Of a stretch of DNA of 33,129 nucleotides, positions 16,074-23,031 are shown piece by piece. Every line of letters begins with the position of its first letter. Position 1 is the first letter of the stretch. Position numbers and translations under genes: made by a program. The stretch comes from Erysipelotrichaceae bacterium (lineage in GTDB: Bacteria; Bacillota_I; Bacilli_A; Erysipelotrichales; Erysipelotrichaceae): the NCBI GenBank assembly GCA_030523555.1, contig JAUNIH010000015.1:1-33129 (forward strand), in the 5' to 3' direction. The notes under the pieces were generated by a model. That model worked only from the letters and a program-made list of their open reading frames with translations. It was not told the DNA's origin and did not search any database.

Positions 16074-16138
16074 GCTCCTCATTCAATGAATCAGCGTTGA
16101 ATGAGTGATATTCTAGCTGATGAAAGGTGAATAACAGT

Positions 16139-16165
16139 ATGAAGGAGATTCTACTAAATTATTAG
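16139..16165 (+). CDS. Micro-ORF 2, 8 residues (MKEILLNY)
   Basis: ATG at 16139 follows AAGGTG (16124-16129) at 9-nt spacing and ends at TAG 16163. It shares the exact 15-nt start ATGAAGGAGATTCTA with micro-ORF 1. As there, CCTCAT shortly after the stop codon can pair with the start region. Evidence for translation is limited to the ribosome-binding site and the duplication. Confidence 0.35.
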   Translation: MKEILLNY

Positions 16166-16312
16166 TTATTCCTCATATGTATAAAATATACCAGTAACAT
16201 ATGAGTGTATTAACTGGTTGATTATAAAAAACCAAATAAAAATAATTTAAAAAAATTAAATAGCGAAAAAGTTCGCAAGATAGTAAATCATATTAAAACT
16301 ATACTAAAACAG

Positions 16313-16355
16313 GACCATCAGATATATTCTAAAAAGAATAATGATGGTCTTTTTT
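16313..16355 (+). terminator. Strong terminator ahead of dnaX
   Basis: GACCATCA (16313-16320) pairs with TGATGGTC (16342-16349). An inner TATTC/GAATA helix (16325-16340) stacks on it, and TTTTTT follows. It separates the putative RNA from the dnaX promoter. Confidence 0.92.
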
Positions 16356-16370
16356 ATAGTCCTGATCATT

Positions 16371-16419
16371 CTGGTTACATCTGGTTACATGAATTGGAAA
16401 GAAGGGAACTTGTTATAAT
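16371..16419 (+). promoter_or_regulatory. dnaX promoter with an upstream tandem decamer
   Basis: TGTTATAAT is a full extended -10 (TATAAT at 16414-16419). It ends 6 nt before the dnaX ATG, so transcription would start at or next to the start codon. CTGGTTACAT is repeated twice head to tail at 16371-16380 and 16381-16390, just upstream of the expected -35 region, and may bind a regulator. Confidence 0.65.
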
Positions 16420-16425
16420 ATAGTC

Positions 16426-18174
16426 ATGGCATATCAGGTATTATACAGAACCTACAGACCGCAGCGTTTTGAAGAAGTTGTCGGTCAGAAATATGTAATA
16501 AAGACACTGCTTAACGCAATACAGTCAAAGCGTATCGCACACGCGTATCTTTTTGCAGGACCAAGAGGTACGGGAAAGACAACTATTGCCAAACTTTTTG
16601 CCAAGGCAATCAACTGTGAAAACTTTAATGAAGAAGCCTGTGATTCCTGTAAGAGCTGTAATGCCTACAACATAGCCAATCACCCGGATATTATTGAACT
16701 CGATGCTGCCAGCAACAACTCTGTTGAAAATATCCGTGAAATAATAGATCAGGTACCATATGCCCCAATGCTGGGTAAATATAAAGTCTATATCATTGAT
16801 GAAGTACACATGCTTTCGGCAAGCGCTTTTAATGCGCTTCTTAAAACTCTGGAAGAACCGCCTGCCCATGTCGTATTTATTCTGGCGACAACCGATCCGC
16901 AGAAAGTTATCCCAACAGTACTATCAAGATGTCAGAGATACAACTTCTCCAAACTGACAGCCTACGAAATAAAGAGTAAACTCATCGAAGTACTTGAAGC
17001 TGAACATATAGCTTACGAAGAAAAAGCCGTAGAACAGTTATCAAGACTTGCGGAAGGCGGAATGCGAGATGCCCTGTCTTTACTTGAACAGTGTCTTGCC
17101 TATAATCACGACGAACTAAAAGAAGAAGACGTTGAAAGAATCTTTGGTTTAAGTTCAACTGAAAAAGAACTTAATCTTTATCTTTCGGTTCATGATCATC
17201 AGGTAAGTGATGTCATCAGAGAAATAAGAGAAATGTACCAGAACGGCATTGATACCAAGCGTCTGGCAATCGATCTTCTCGATATTATTAAAGAAACACT
17301 GATATATTCTGACTGCGGTGAAGATAAACTCTTAAACAGAATCACCAGAATGGAAGCTCAGGAAATATTAAACAGAGTTTCAATCAGAAATCTTCTTGAA
17401 GATGCCGGAAATCTCCAGGATATTATTTCCAGGGAAAAACAGAATCAGAATTTCCTGGTATATCTTGAACTGGCTATGATACAGATGGCGGTTTCAAACG
17501 AATATCAGGAAAGAAAAGAACCCGTTTCAAAAGAAGCAGTTAAAGAAAAAGCACCGGAACCTGTAAAAAAGACAGAACCAGTAATAGAAACCCCCGTTAT
17601 AGAAACTCCTATTAAAACAGAAGAAGAAAAACCGGAGATAAAAGAAGATAAACCGCTGCTCAAAGAAATTCCTTTAATTGAAGAAGAAGAAACAGAACCG
17701 CTTAAGGAAGAGTTGGTGGATGTAAATGACGACCTGATTCTGAATATTCTTTTCAATGCCAGCAGAGATATCAAGATAAATGATCAGATTATCTATAACC
17801 GTATGGTGATGTATGAACTGGATGAAGTAAAAAGAAAATACTATCAGCTTTTGAATGGCACGGAATTATATGCCGCAAGTAAGGACGCAATTATCATCCT
17901 TTCAGACAGCCTCAAGAAAAATCAGATCAATACCTTATCTGTAAATAAAGATCTTTACCGTTTTATCAGTACGGAACTTGGTATTGATAAGATGATCTAT
18001 GCGATTGATAACGAAGATAAAAACCGTATCATCGATTTATACAGGAAAACACCGGTCGAAGAAAGAAACAGAGCGCTGGTGATTGATAAATATGATTTAA
18101 GTGAAAAGAAGGAAGAGACAAAAGAAGATCTTCTTGATGGTCTTTTTGGAAATCTCTTAAAGGTGGAAGAATAA
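16426..18174 (+). CDS. dnaX: DNA polymerase III subunits gamma/tau
   Basis: Clamp-loader ATPase and organiser of the replicase, 582 residues. The AAA+ core has Walker A GPRGTGKTT (about residue 45), a zinc-binding cysteine cluster (CDSCKSC), the DEVH box in YIIDEVHMLSASAFNALLKT, and the SRC sensor motif VLSRCQRYNF. Residues about 365-430 form a Pro/Glu/Lys-rich linker that includes two VIETP repeats. A tau-type C-terminal domain follows. There is no Shine-Dalgarno sequence before ATG 16426, and the extended -10 sits immediately upstream, so a leaderless mRNA is likely. It is the first gene of the dnaX-yaaK-recR-Card1-like operon. Confidence 0.97.
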   Translation: MAYQVLYRTYRPQRFEEVVGQKYVIKTLLNAIQSKRIAHAYLFAGPRGTGKTTIAKLFAKAINCENFNEEACDSCKSCNAYNIANHPDIIELDAASNNSVENIREIIDQVPYAPMLGKYKVYIIDEVHMLSASAFNALLKTLEEPPAHVVFILATTDPQKVIPTVLSRCQRYNFSKLTAYEIKSKLIEVLEAEHIAYEEKAVEQLSRLAEGGMRDALSLLEQCLAYNHDELKEEDVERIFGLSSTEKELNLYLSVHDHQVSDVIREIREMYQNGIDTKRLAIDLLDIIKETLIYSDCGEDKLLNRITRMEAQEILNRVSIRNLLEDAGNLQDIISREKQNQNFLVYLELAMIQMAVSNEYQERKEPVSKEAVKEKAPEPVKKTEPVIETPVIETPIKTEEEKPEIKEDKPLLKEIPLIEEEETEPLKEELVDVNDDLILNILFNASRDIKINDQIIYNRMVMYELDEVKRKYYQLLNGTELYAASKDAIIILSDSLKKNQINTLSVNKDLYRFISTELGIDKMIYAIDNEDKNRIIDLYRKTPVEERNRALVIDKYDLSEKKEETKEDLLDGLFGNLLKVEE

Positions 18175-18470
18175 TGGATATCAACAGTTTAATGAAACAG
18201 GCACAGGCCATGCAGAAACAGCTTGAAGAAACAACCAGGAAATTAAATGCCATGCAGTTTGAAGGATCAGCTTCAAACGGGATGGTTAAGGTTGTGGTAA
18301 ATGGTGAATACAGAGTCGTATCGGTAAATATTGATGAAGAAATCATTAATAAGGAAGATAAGGAAATGCTGGAAGAAATGATTATGATTGCGTTTAATGA
18401 CGCAAGTCAGAAAATTGACCAGTCTAAAAAAGACGGCCTTGGATCAATGGCTGATATGTTAGGTATGTAA
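18174..18470 (+). CDS. yaaK: YbaB/EbfC (YaaK) nucleoid-associated DNA-binding protein
   Basis: A 98-residue protein of the YbaB/EbfC family, which forms dimers that bind DNA. An N-terminal helix rich in Met/Gln (NSLMKQAQAMQKQLEETTRK) is followed by a GMVKVVVNGEYRVVSVNID strand region and a C-terminal helix. Its ATG overlaps the dnaX stop by one base (TAATG), and recR starts in the same way at its end. The dnaX-yaaK-recR order is conserved widely in bacteria. Confidence 0.95.
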   Translation: MDINSLMKQAQAMQKQLEETTRKLNAMQFEGSASNGMVKVVVNGEYRVVSVNIDEEIINKEDKEMLEEMIMIAFNDASQKIDQSKKDGLGSMADMLGM

Positions 18471-19066
18471 TGTATCCTTTAAAGTTTGAAGAACTTATCG
18501 CATCTTTGGAAAAGTTGCCGGGAGTAGGAAACAAGACCGCTCAAAGGTATGCCTTTTCACTTCTTGAAAAATCTCATGAAGAAATAGACGCGATGCTGGA
18601 AGGAATTGCGGGAATCAAAGAAATAAAACGCTGCAGGATCTGCGGTTTTTTAAGTGATGAAGATACCTGTCTTTTATGCAGGGATGATACAAGAGACAAT
18701 TCGACTATTATGGTTGTAGCCAACTCTCAGGATGTCGTAGCTATAGAAAAAACACAGTCGTATAAAGGAAGATATCACGTACTCAATGGTCTTATATCTT
18801 CATCAAAAGGTATCTATCCTGATGAGCTCAATATCTCGTCTTTAACAGACAGAATAGATGAAAATATTAAAGAAGTAATAATCGCTACATCTCCAACGCT
18901 TGATGGTGAAATGACAGCCTTATATCTCAACAAGATTCTTAAAGATAAAAATGTTCTGGTGACCAGGCTCGCCCACGGTTTGCCTATGGGGGCGTCTTTG
19001 GATTATGCGGATGATCTGACTTTAATCAAAGCCATGGACAACCGAAGAAAGATAGAAAATGAGTAA
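18470..19066 (+). CDS. recR: Recombination protein RecR
   Basis: RecFOR pathway protein that helps load RecA on gapped DNA, 198 residues. It has an N-terminal helix-hairpin-helix (LPGVGNKTAQRYAF), a four-cysteine zinc finger (C55, C58, C67, C70) and a TOPRIM domain (STIMVVANSQDVVAIEKT). The ATG overlaps the yaaK stop, and the end overlaps the following nuclease gene by 8 nt, which indicates translational coupling. Confidence 0.97.
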   Translation: MYPLKFEELIASLEKLPGVGNKTAQRYAFSLLEKSHEEIDAMLEGIAGIKEIKRCRICGFLSDEDTCLLCRDDTRDNSTIMVVANSQDVVAIEKTQSYKGRYHVLNGLISSSKGIYPDELNISSLTDRIDENIKEVIIATSPTLDGEMTALYLNKILKDKNVLVTRLAHGLPMGASLDYADDLTLIKAMDNRRKIENE

Positions 19067-20180
19067 GATACTGCAGACATATGATACTTACTATCCTTTA
19101 GGAAACGTTGTAGTCTCTTTGGCTTTAAAGGCAGACGAAGTCTTTTTTGTCTATCACGATACAGAAAACGAAAAAGATATCAGGAACGTTCAGAAAGTTC
19201 TTGAAAGAAAGAATGTAAAAGTAAATCTCATTCATCTTCAGAACGATGAAGAAGAAATTGAAAATATTATCAGTAATAATCCCGATATCATTATCGATAT
19301 GAGTGCCGTAAGATATCTTTCGCTCTTTCTTTTTGAAAAAGCTCTTAAACACAATCTTCGGGTAGTCTACTTTGATGATGAAAGATACTGTATCAAAGAC
19401 TATCGTACACATTCAATGATTACTGATAAACTGTATCATCTGAGTATTGAAGATATTGTAAATCTCAAGGGCGGAAAGATTGTATCTTCCATGCATGATC
19501 CGATAAAGGACGAAGAAACAGTTAAGGCGGTATCGGAAACCGTCGAAGAAAATCTTGATCATTATACGGCGTTTATCCATGCCATCCAGAAACTCAACTC
19601 CATTATCACCAACAGCAAGAAAATCGGTTCTTTATCCTATGCCTTAAGCGATGATAATGCCCGTTATGTCCGAAACAATTCCCAGAATTTTTATAGGCTT
19701 CTTGATCTGGAAAATACCGTTCTGACATTCAAAAACTCTCATTTTAAAAAACTTACGGAAATATCCGGATCCTTCCTGGAACAGTATCTGTATAACAAAC
19801 TTATCTCCAGCAATCTTTTCGATGATGTAAAGATGTCGGCGGTTGTAGATTTTTCCGGCGGCAGTTATGAGACTGTAAGATGTGAAATAGACTGTCTTCT
19901 TGTCTCCAACAACAAACTGCTGTTTATCTCCTGTAAATCAACGAAAGCTTCAACCGAAGCACTCAATGAGATTTATGTCCATAACAGTATGTTTGGTAAC
20001 GTAATATCCGAGCCGGTGCTGGTAATTGTTGAAGATATGAGCAGGCTCTCCCCTTCAATCTATGCCAAGGGTAAAGAGATGGGTGTAAAGATAATAGATA
20101 ATACCGATTTTGTGAATGATAATGTAACGGAAAAGATAAATGATATCATTCATAACAGATATGAATATGAAGAAGACTGA
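19059..20180 (+). CDS. CARF-like/PD-(D/E)XK protein of the Card1/Can2 (DUF1887) type
   Basis: The 373-residue size and two-domain layout match Card1/Can2. These enzymes sense cyclic oligoadenylates with a CARF domain and cut DNA or RNA with a PD-(D/E)XK domain in type III CRISPR immunity. The N-terminal alpha/beta domain (1-140) alternates strands and helices. Where CARF proteins usually have a GGT-K ligand motif, this one reads DMSAVRYLS (80-88), so ligand binding may differ. The C-terminus shows GSFLEQYLY (E241), CEIDCLL (E276, D278) and LFISCKSTK (K293). Serine 291 stands where the ExK glutamate is expected, and I recall an SCK form as common in DUF1887 proteins. It overlaps recR by 8 nt and ends at the operon terminator. 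No CRISPR array or cas gene is nearby, so its role may be in DNA repair or in defence. Confidence 0.8.
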   Translation: MSKILQTYDTYYPLGNVVVSLALKADEVFFVYHDTENEKDIRNVQKVLERKNVKVNLIHLQNDEEEIENIISNNPDIIIDMSAVRYLSLFLFEKALKHNLRVVYFDDERYCIKDYRTHSMITDKLYHLSIEDIVNLKGGKIVSSMHDPIKDEETVKAVSETVEENLDHYTAFIHAIQKLNSIITNSKKIGSLSYALSDDNARYVRNNSQNFYRLLDLENTVLTFKNSHFKKLTEISGSFLEQYLYNKLISSNLFDDVKMSAVVDFSGGSYETVRCEIDCLLVSNNKLLFISCKSTKASTEALNEIYVHNSMFGNVISEPVLVIVEDMSRLSPSIYAKGKEMGVKIIDNTDFVNDNVTEKINDIIHNRYEYEED

Positions 20181-20206
20181 CGGAAGCTGAAACTTCCGTT
20201 TTTTTG
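20180..20206 (+). terminator. Terminator of the dnaX-yaaK-recR-Card1-like operon
   Basis: ACGGAAG (20180-20186) and CTTCCGT (20193-20199) form a 7-bp stem with loop CTGAAA, followed by a seven-base T-run. The first base is the last base of the TGA stop codon. Confidence 0.9.
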
Positions 20207-20218
20207 GTATCAGAATTA

Positions 20219-20247
20219 TAGAAAAGGGCTTATTTAAGAAATATAAT
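20219..20247 (+). promoter_or_regulatory. Promoter of the EVE-like gene and MATE operon
   Basis: TAGAAA (20219-20224), a 17-bp spacer, and TATAAT (20242-20247). The -10 ends 10 nt before the ATG. The -35 and spacing are identical to those of the yaaA and gltB promoters. Confidence 0.65.
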
Positions 20248-20257
20248 TAAATTAAAG

Positions 20258-21121
20258 ATGTCCTGTATTGCCTATATAACTGATTCTAAAATGCTGGAGC
20301 TTCATCGTCTGAACAATCATAAAACGATGAATTTTTGGCGTTTGTCCAACAACGTCAGTTTCTCTGATTTTTCTATTGGCGATCTCGTTTTCTTTTTATC
20401 CAAAGACAGGGAACACTCCAATAAAAAAGAAAAAGGAATAGTTGGTTTCGGAAGACTCAAATCCATTGAAATATCATCCGTCACAAAGATGTGGGATAAA
20501 TACGGCGAACTTAACGGTTACTGGAATCTTGAAGATTTCAAGACGGCCATAGCCAAGGTATCAAAGGATAAAAAGATTCCCAAAAAGATATCAAGTTTTT
20601 ATCTTGAATCCGTAACCTTCTTTCAGCCTTTGTATCTGAGTGAATGCGGAATGAATATCTCCAATAATGTTGAATCATATATCTATCTTGATGATGAAGT
20701 AAGCAGGAAGCTTCTTGAACTGTCAAAAGATCACAGCGATCTATGGTCAGCATCTGAAAACAATACCGAAATTATTGACCGGGAAATATTATTGCGTAAT
20801 CTTTTTGAAACACACAAGAAGATTGGCGATGTATCTTACAATCATAAACAGGAAAAAGCCATAAAAGACAGAATGAACAGTTTGTGTGAAAAAGGTTTTT
20901 ATCAGCATATGAACAGTTCCATAAACGAAGTATATTATCTTAAGGACAGATATCTGGAAATAGTCTTTTATCATGACCGGAAAACAGATATTAAAGCTCT
21001 GATCGGTCAGGCAAGACTGTATGCGTATCATATGTCGGCTTATCTTGATGATAATCTGACTATGGTTTTTAAAACATCGGATGATGATGAGGATCTACAA
21101 TATTTACTTAACAGAAGATGA
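20258..21121 (+). CDS. Uncharacterised protein: EVE/PUA-like N-terminus, nuclease-like C-terminus
   Basis: I do not recognise a named family for this 287-residue protein. The first 145 residues look like an EVE/PUA-type fold. NFWRLS, then FSIGDLVFFLSKD and KGIVGFGRLKS match the GD-hydrophobic strand and the following G-x-G strand of EVE domains, which bind modified bases. The C-terminal part (about 175-287) ends with YLEIVF (E234), TDIKAL (D244, K246) and GQARLYAY. The spacing E-x9-D-x-K followed by QxxxY (Q251, Y255) resembles a compact PD-(D/E)XK core. EVE-nuclease fusions are known in modification-dependent restriction, but this assignment is inference. There is no Shine-Dalgarno, and the -10 is 10 nt upstream. 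ATGA links it to the MATE gene. Confidence 0.6.
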   Translation: MSCIAYITDSKMLELHRLNNHKTMNFWRLSNNVSFSDFSIGDLVFFLSKDREHSNKKEKGIVGFGRLKSIEISSVTKMWDKYGELNGYWNLEDFKTAIAKVSKDKKIPKKISSFYLESVTFFQPLYLSECGMNISNNVESYIYLDDEVSRKLLELSKDHSDLWSASENNTEIIDREILLRNLFETHKKIGDVSYNHKQEKAIKDRMNSLCEKGFYQHMNSSINEVYYLKDRYLEIVFYHDRKTDIKALIGQARLYAYHMSAYLDDNLTMVFKTSDDDEDLQYLLNRR

Positions 21122-22458
21122 ACAGATCATATAACGACATTCTTAATGGAAACATCACAAAGCAGTTAATACTGCTTCTTTTTCCGGCTTTTGTAGGTTT
21201 ACTGCTGCAGCAGGTATATGGTTTTGTTGACTCAGTTATCCTGGGAAGATTTGTCTCAACAGAAGCTCTGGCTGGTGTTGGTGCGACAGCCATGATGATT
21301 AACATGTACCAGAATTTCATCAGCGGTATTACCGCGGCAATAATGGTCATGATGGCTCAGGCTATGGGAAAAAGAAATTATGAAGACATACACAATACCG
21401 TAAAGACGGGATTCTTTATTTCGATTGTGATGGGAATCATTTTTACCCTGATGGGGCTTTTTCTTTCTGAACCGTTACTCAAAATAATGAATACGCCCGA
21501 AGATGTAATAAACTATTCTTTAACCTACACCTTCTGGTATTTTCTTTCGGTTACTTTCTATATTATCTACAATGCCGGCATATCAATGCTGAGAGCGATG
21601 GGCGACTCCAGAAAACCGGTTTATTTTATTGTGGTCATATGTGTTATTAAAATAGGTTTTGATTTACTGCTGGCGGGAGTATTCGGGCTGGGTGTTCTGG
21701 GAACCTCAATCGCGACCTTCCTTTCACACTTTATATGTGCCGTTCTGATATTCCTGCTGTTTATGTCTACCAGCGATATCTACCGCTACAACATTAAAGA
21801 GGATTTCGGTTTTGATATGAAGACCCTTAAGGATACCTTTAAGATAGGAGTTCCAGCCGGCATTCAGAGTATGGTCTTCGCTTTGACGTCTGTCTTTATT
21901 CAGGTCAAGATCAATTCCTTCGGTACCGATGTTGTGGCGGCCTTCTCAGCCTACAATAACGTCGATGATCTTTTCTGGTGTTATGTCGGTGGTGTCAATG
22001 CGGCAGCTACCACTATTGCCGGACAGAATTATGGCAATAAAAATATTGAACGTGTAAATAAAACCCTGATATACAGTCTTGTCTTATATGCGGCAGGAGC
22101 TTTGATATATGGATTCGGTTTTGGCTGTTTTGGAGCCAACCTGATGTCTTTGTTCAGCTCTGATCCGGATGTCATATCAATCGGATATGAAATGCTGAAA
22201 GTCGTATGTTTCACCTATATCATCTATGGACCGTTAGAAATGATAAGCTGTATTCTCAAATGTACAGGCGACAGTTTCATATCAATGATTATTTCCATCA
22301 TTACCATCTGTGTAGTAAGAATCATCTTCCTGATGATTGTTCCATTAAACGCTCCAAGCACCCCTATCTGGTCTTATCCTGTTTCCTGGGCAATATCTTC
22401 CCTGGTATTTATCATCTACTATATGTTTGATAAGAAACTTAAGGTTAAGAAAGATTAG
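21118..22458 (+). CDS. MATE-family multidrug efflux transporter
   Basis: A 446-residue membrane protein with about twelve hydrophobic segments in two similar halves. The family-typical start is ITKQLILLLFPAFVGLLLQQ, and the loop GRFVSTEALAGVGATAMM corresponds to the conserved segment after the second helix. The repeat of that pattern in the second half includes AFSAYNNVDDLF and the GQNYG motif. MATE proteins export cationic drugs or metabolites in exchange for H+ or Na+, and the substrate cannot be read here. The ATG overlaps the stop of the EVE-like gene by 4 nt, so the two are coupled. No clear terminator follows. Confidence 0.92.
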   Translation: MNRSYNDILNGNITKQLILLLFPAFVGLLLQQVYGFVDSVILGRFVSTEALAGVGATAMMINMYQNFISGITAAIMVMMAQAMGKRNYEDIHNTVKTGFFISIVMGIIFTLMGLFLSEPLLKIMNTPEDVINYSLTYTFWYFLSVTFYIIYNAGISMLRAMGDSRKPVYFIVVICVIKIGFDLLLAGVFGLGVLGTSIATFLSHFICAVLIFLLFMSTSDIYRYNIKEDFGFDMKTLKDTFKIGVPAGIQSMVFALTSVFIQVKINSFGTDVVAAFSAYNNVDDLFWCYVGGVNAAATTIAGQNYGNKNIERVNKTLIYSLVLYAAGALIYGFGFGCFGANLMSLFSSDPDVISIGYEMLKVVCFTYIIYGPLEMISCILKCTGDSFISMIISIITICVVRIIFLMIVPLNAPSTPIWSYPVSWAISSLVFIIYYMFDKKLKVKKD

Positions 22459-22494
22459 AAAACTGACTTATATATTTAATATAATACGTCAATT

Positions 22495-22537
22495 TGGCAT
22501 ATTAGATATTTAACAATATGCCATTTTGGCATATAAT
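22495..22537 (+). promoter_or_regulatory. Promoter with operator repeats for the HTH-MNT/HEPN pair
   Basis: TTAACA (22510-22515), a 16-bp spacer and TATAAT (22532-22537) make a good promoter. An exact inverted repeat ATATGCCA-TTT-TGGCATAT (22516-22534) fills the spacer and overlaps the -10. A third half-site TGGCATAT lies at 22495-22502. Binding of the HTH protein here would block RNA polymerase, which fits autoregulation of a toxin-antitoxin operon. Confidence 0.8.
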
Positions 22538-22554
22538 TAATATAGGTATAGACA

Positions 22555-23031
22555 ATGAGTTTAAAAGAATACAGGATAAATCTAGGAATCTCAGCACAGA
22601 AAGCCGCATTAAGCTGTGGGGTTCCTTTCCGCACATACCAAAGATATGAACACGACGAAAATTATGGCAACGGCCTGAAAAGAGAGGCGATGCTGGAAAT
22701 TCTTAAAAAGACCTACGAAATCAACGAAGACAAGGGAATTCTTACGGTTAATCAGATAAGAAAAGGGGTATCAGAAGTTTTCGAAAAATATAAGGAGAAA
22801 ATAGATTTCTGTATGCTGTTTGGCAGTTATGCCAAAGGATACGCCAAAGACAGCAGTGATATTGATTTGTGTATTTCTACCGATATCGGTGGGCTTGAAT
22901 ATGTCGGTCTGATAGAGGAGTTAAGATCCGCTCTGAAAAAAAGAGTTGAACTGCTGCGTCTTAAGGATATAACAGATAACGTTGAGCTTGTTTCGGAAAT
23001 AATGAAAGATGGGATAAAGATATATGGATAA
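22555..23031 (+). CDS. HTH-MNT nucleotidyltransferase antitoxin (MntA-like)
   Basis: A 158-residue fusion. An N-terminal Cro/XRE-like helix-turn-helix (about 1-35, ISAQKAALSCGVPFRTYQRY) is joined to a minimal nucleotidyltransferase domain. The catalytic motif GS-x10-DxD is exact (G90, S91, D102, D104, in FGSYAKGYAKDSSDID), and E132 may be the third acidic residue. In characterised MNT/HEPN pairs the MNT protein adds AMP residues to a tyrosine of the HEPN toxin and so neutralises it. The HTH provides a plausible operator-binding part. It overlaps the HEPN gene by 8 nt. A housekeeping nucleotidyltransferase role is less likely given the partner. Confidence 0.9.
   Translation: MSLKEYRINLGISAQKAALSCGVPFRTYQRYEHDENYGNGLKREAMLEILKKTYEINEDKGILTVNQIRKGVSEVFEKYKEKIDFCMLFGSYAKGYAKDSSDIDLCISTDIGGLEYVGLIEELRSALKKRVELLRLKDITDNVELVSEIMKDGIKIYG

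Larger units (their letters stand above)
16044..16230 (+). repeat. Two diverged tandem copies of a unit of about 95 bp
   Basis: Unit 1 (16044-16138) and unit 2 (16139 to about 16230) share, in the same order, ATGAAGGAGATTCTA, a CCTCAT element, a 9-bp hairpin opening with CTCAT and closing with ATGAG, and the trailing TG(A)TATT...CTG. The stem sequences differ but still pair, so structure is kept while sequence has changed. Confidence 0.65.
15945..16355 (+). ncRNA. Putative structured RNA upstream of dnaX, unknown family
   Basis: This stretch carries several exact hairpins: CATATATT/AATATATG with loop GGAT (15965-15984), ATATATATTTT/AAAATATATAT with loop AGG (15997-16021), CTCATTCAA/TTGAATGAG (16078-16105), CTCATATGT/ACATATGAG (16172-16205) and GCGAA/TTCGC (16263-16276). 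A strong terminator closes it. Two micro-ORFs with ribosome-binding sites lie inside, in a duplicated unit. It does not match any riboswitch or housekeeping RNA that I recognise. The 5' end is a guess. It may be a stand-alone sRNA, a small-peptide locus, or an attenuated leader of dnaX. Confidence 0.5.

Noticed and set aside
16105-16138. preQ1-I riboswitch, prompted by TTCTAGCT
   Set aside because: The ACACCC and A-rich pseudoknot strands that define the motif are missing.
15793-16425. Insertion sequence or miniature transposon in the gap before dnaX
   Set aside because: No transposase, no terminal inverted repeats bounding the segment and no target duplication could be found. The repeats are internal hairpins.
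17505-17774. dnaX frameshift producing a gamma form
   Set aside because: No slippery A-run with a downstream hairpin and SD like that of E. coli dnaX is visible. A single full-length product is assumed.
19059-21121. A CRISPR array or cas cluster accompanying the Card1-like gene
   Set aside because: No repeat-spacer pattern and no Cas protein is present anywhere in the window.
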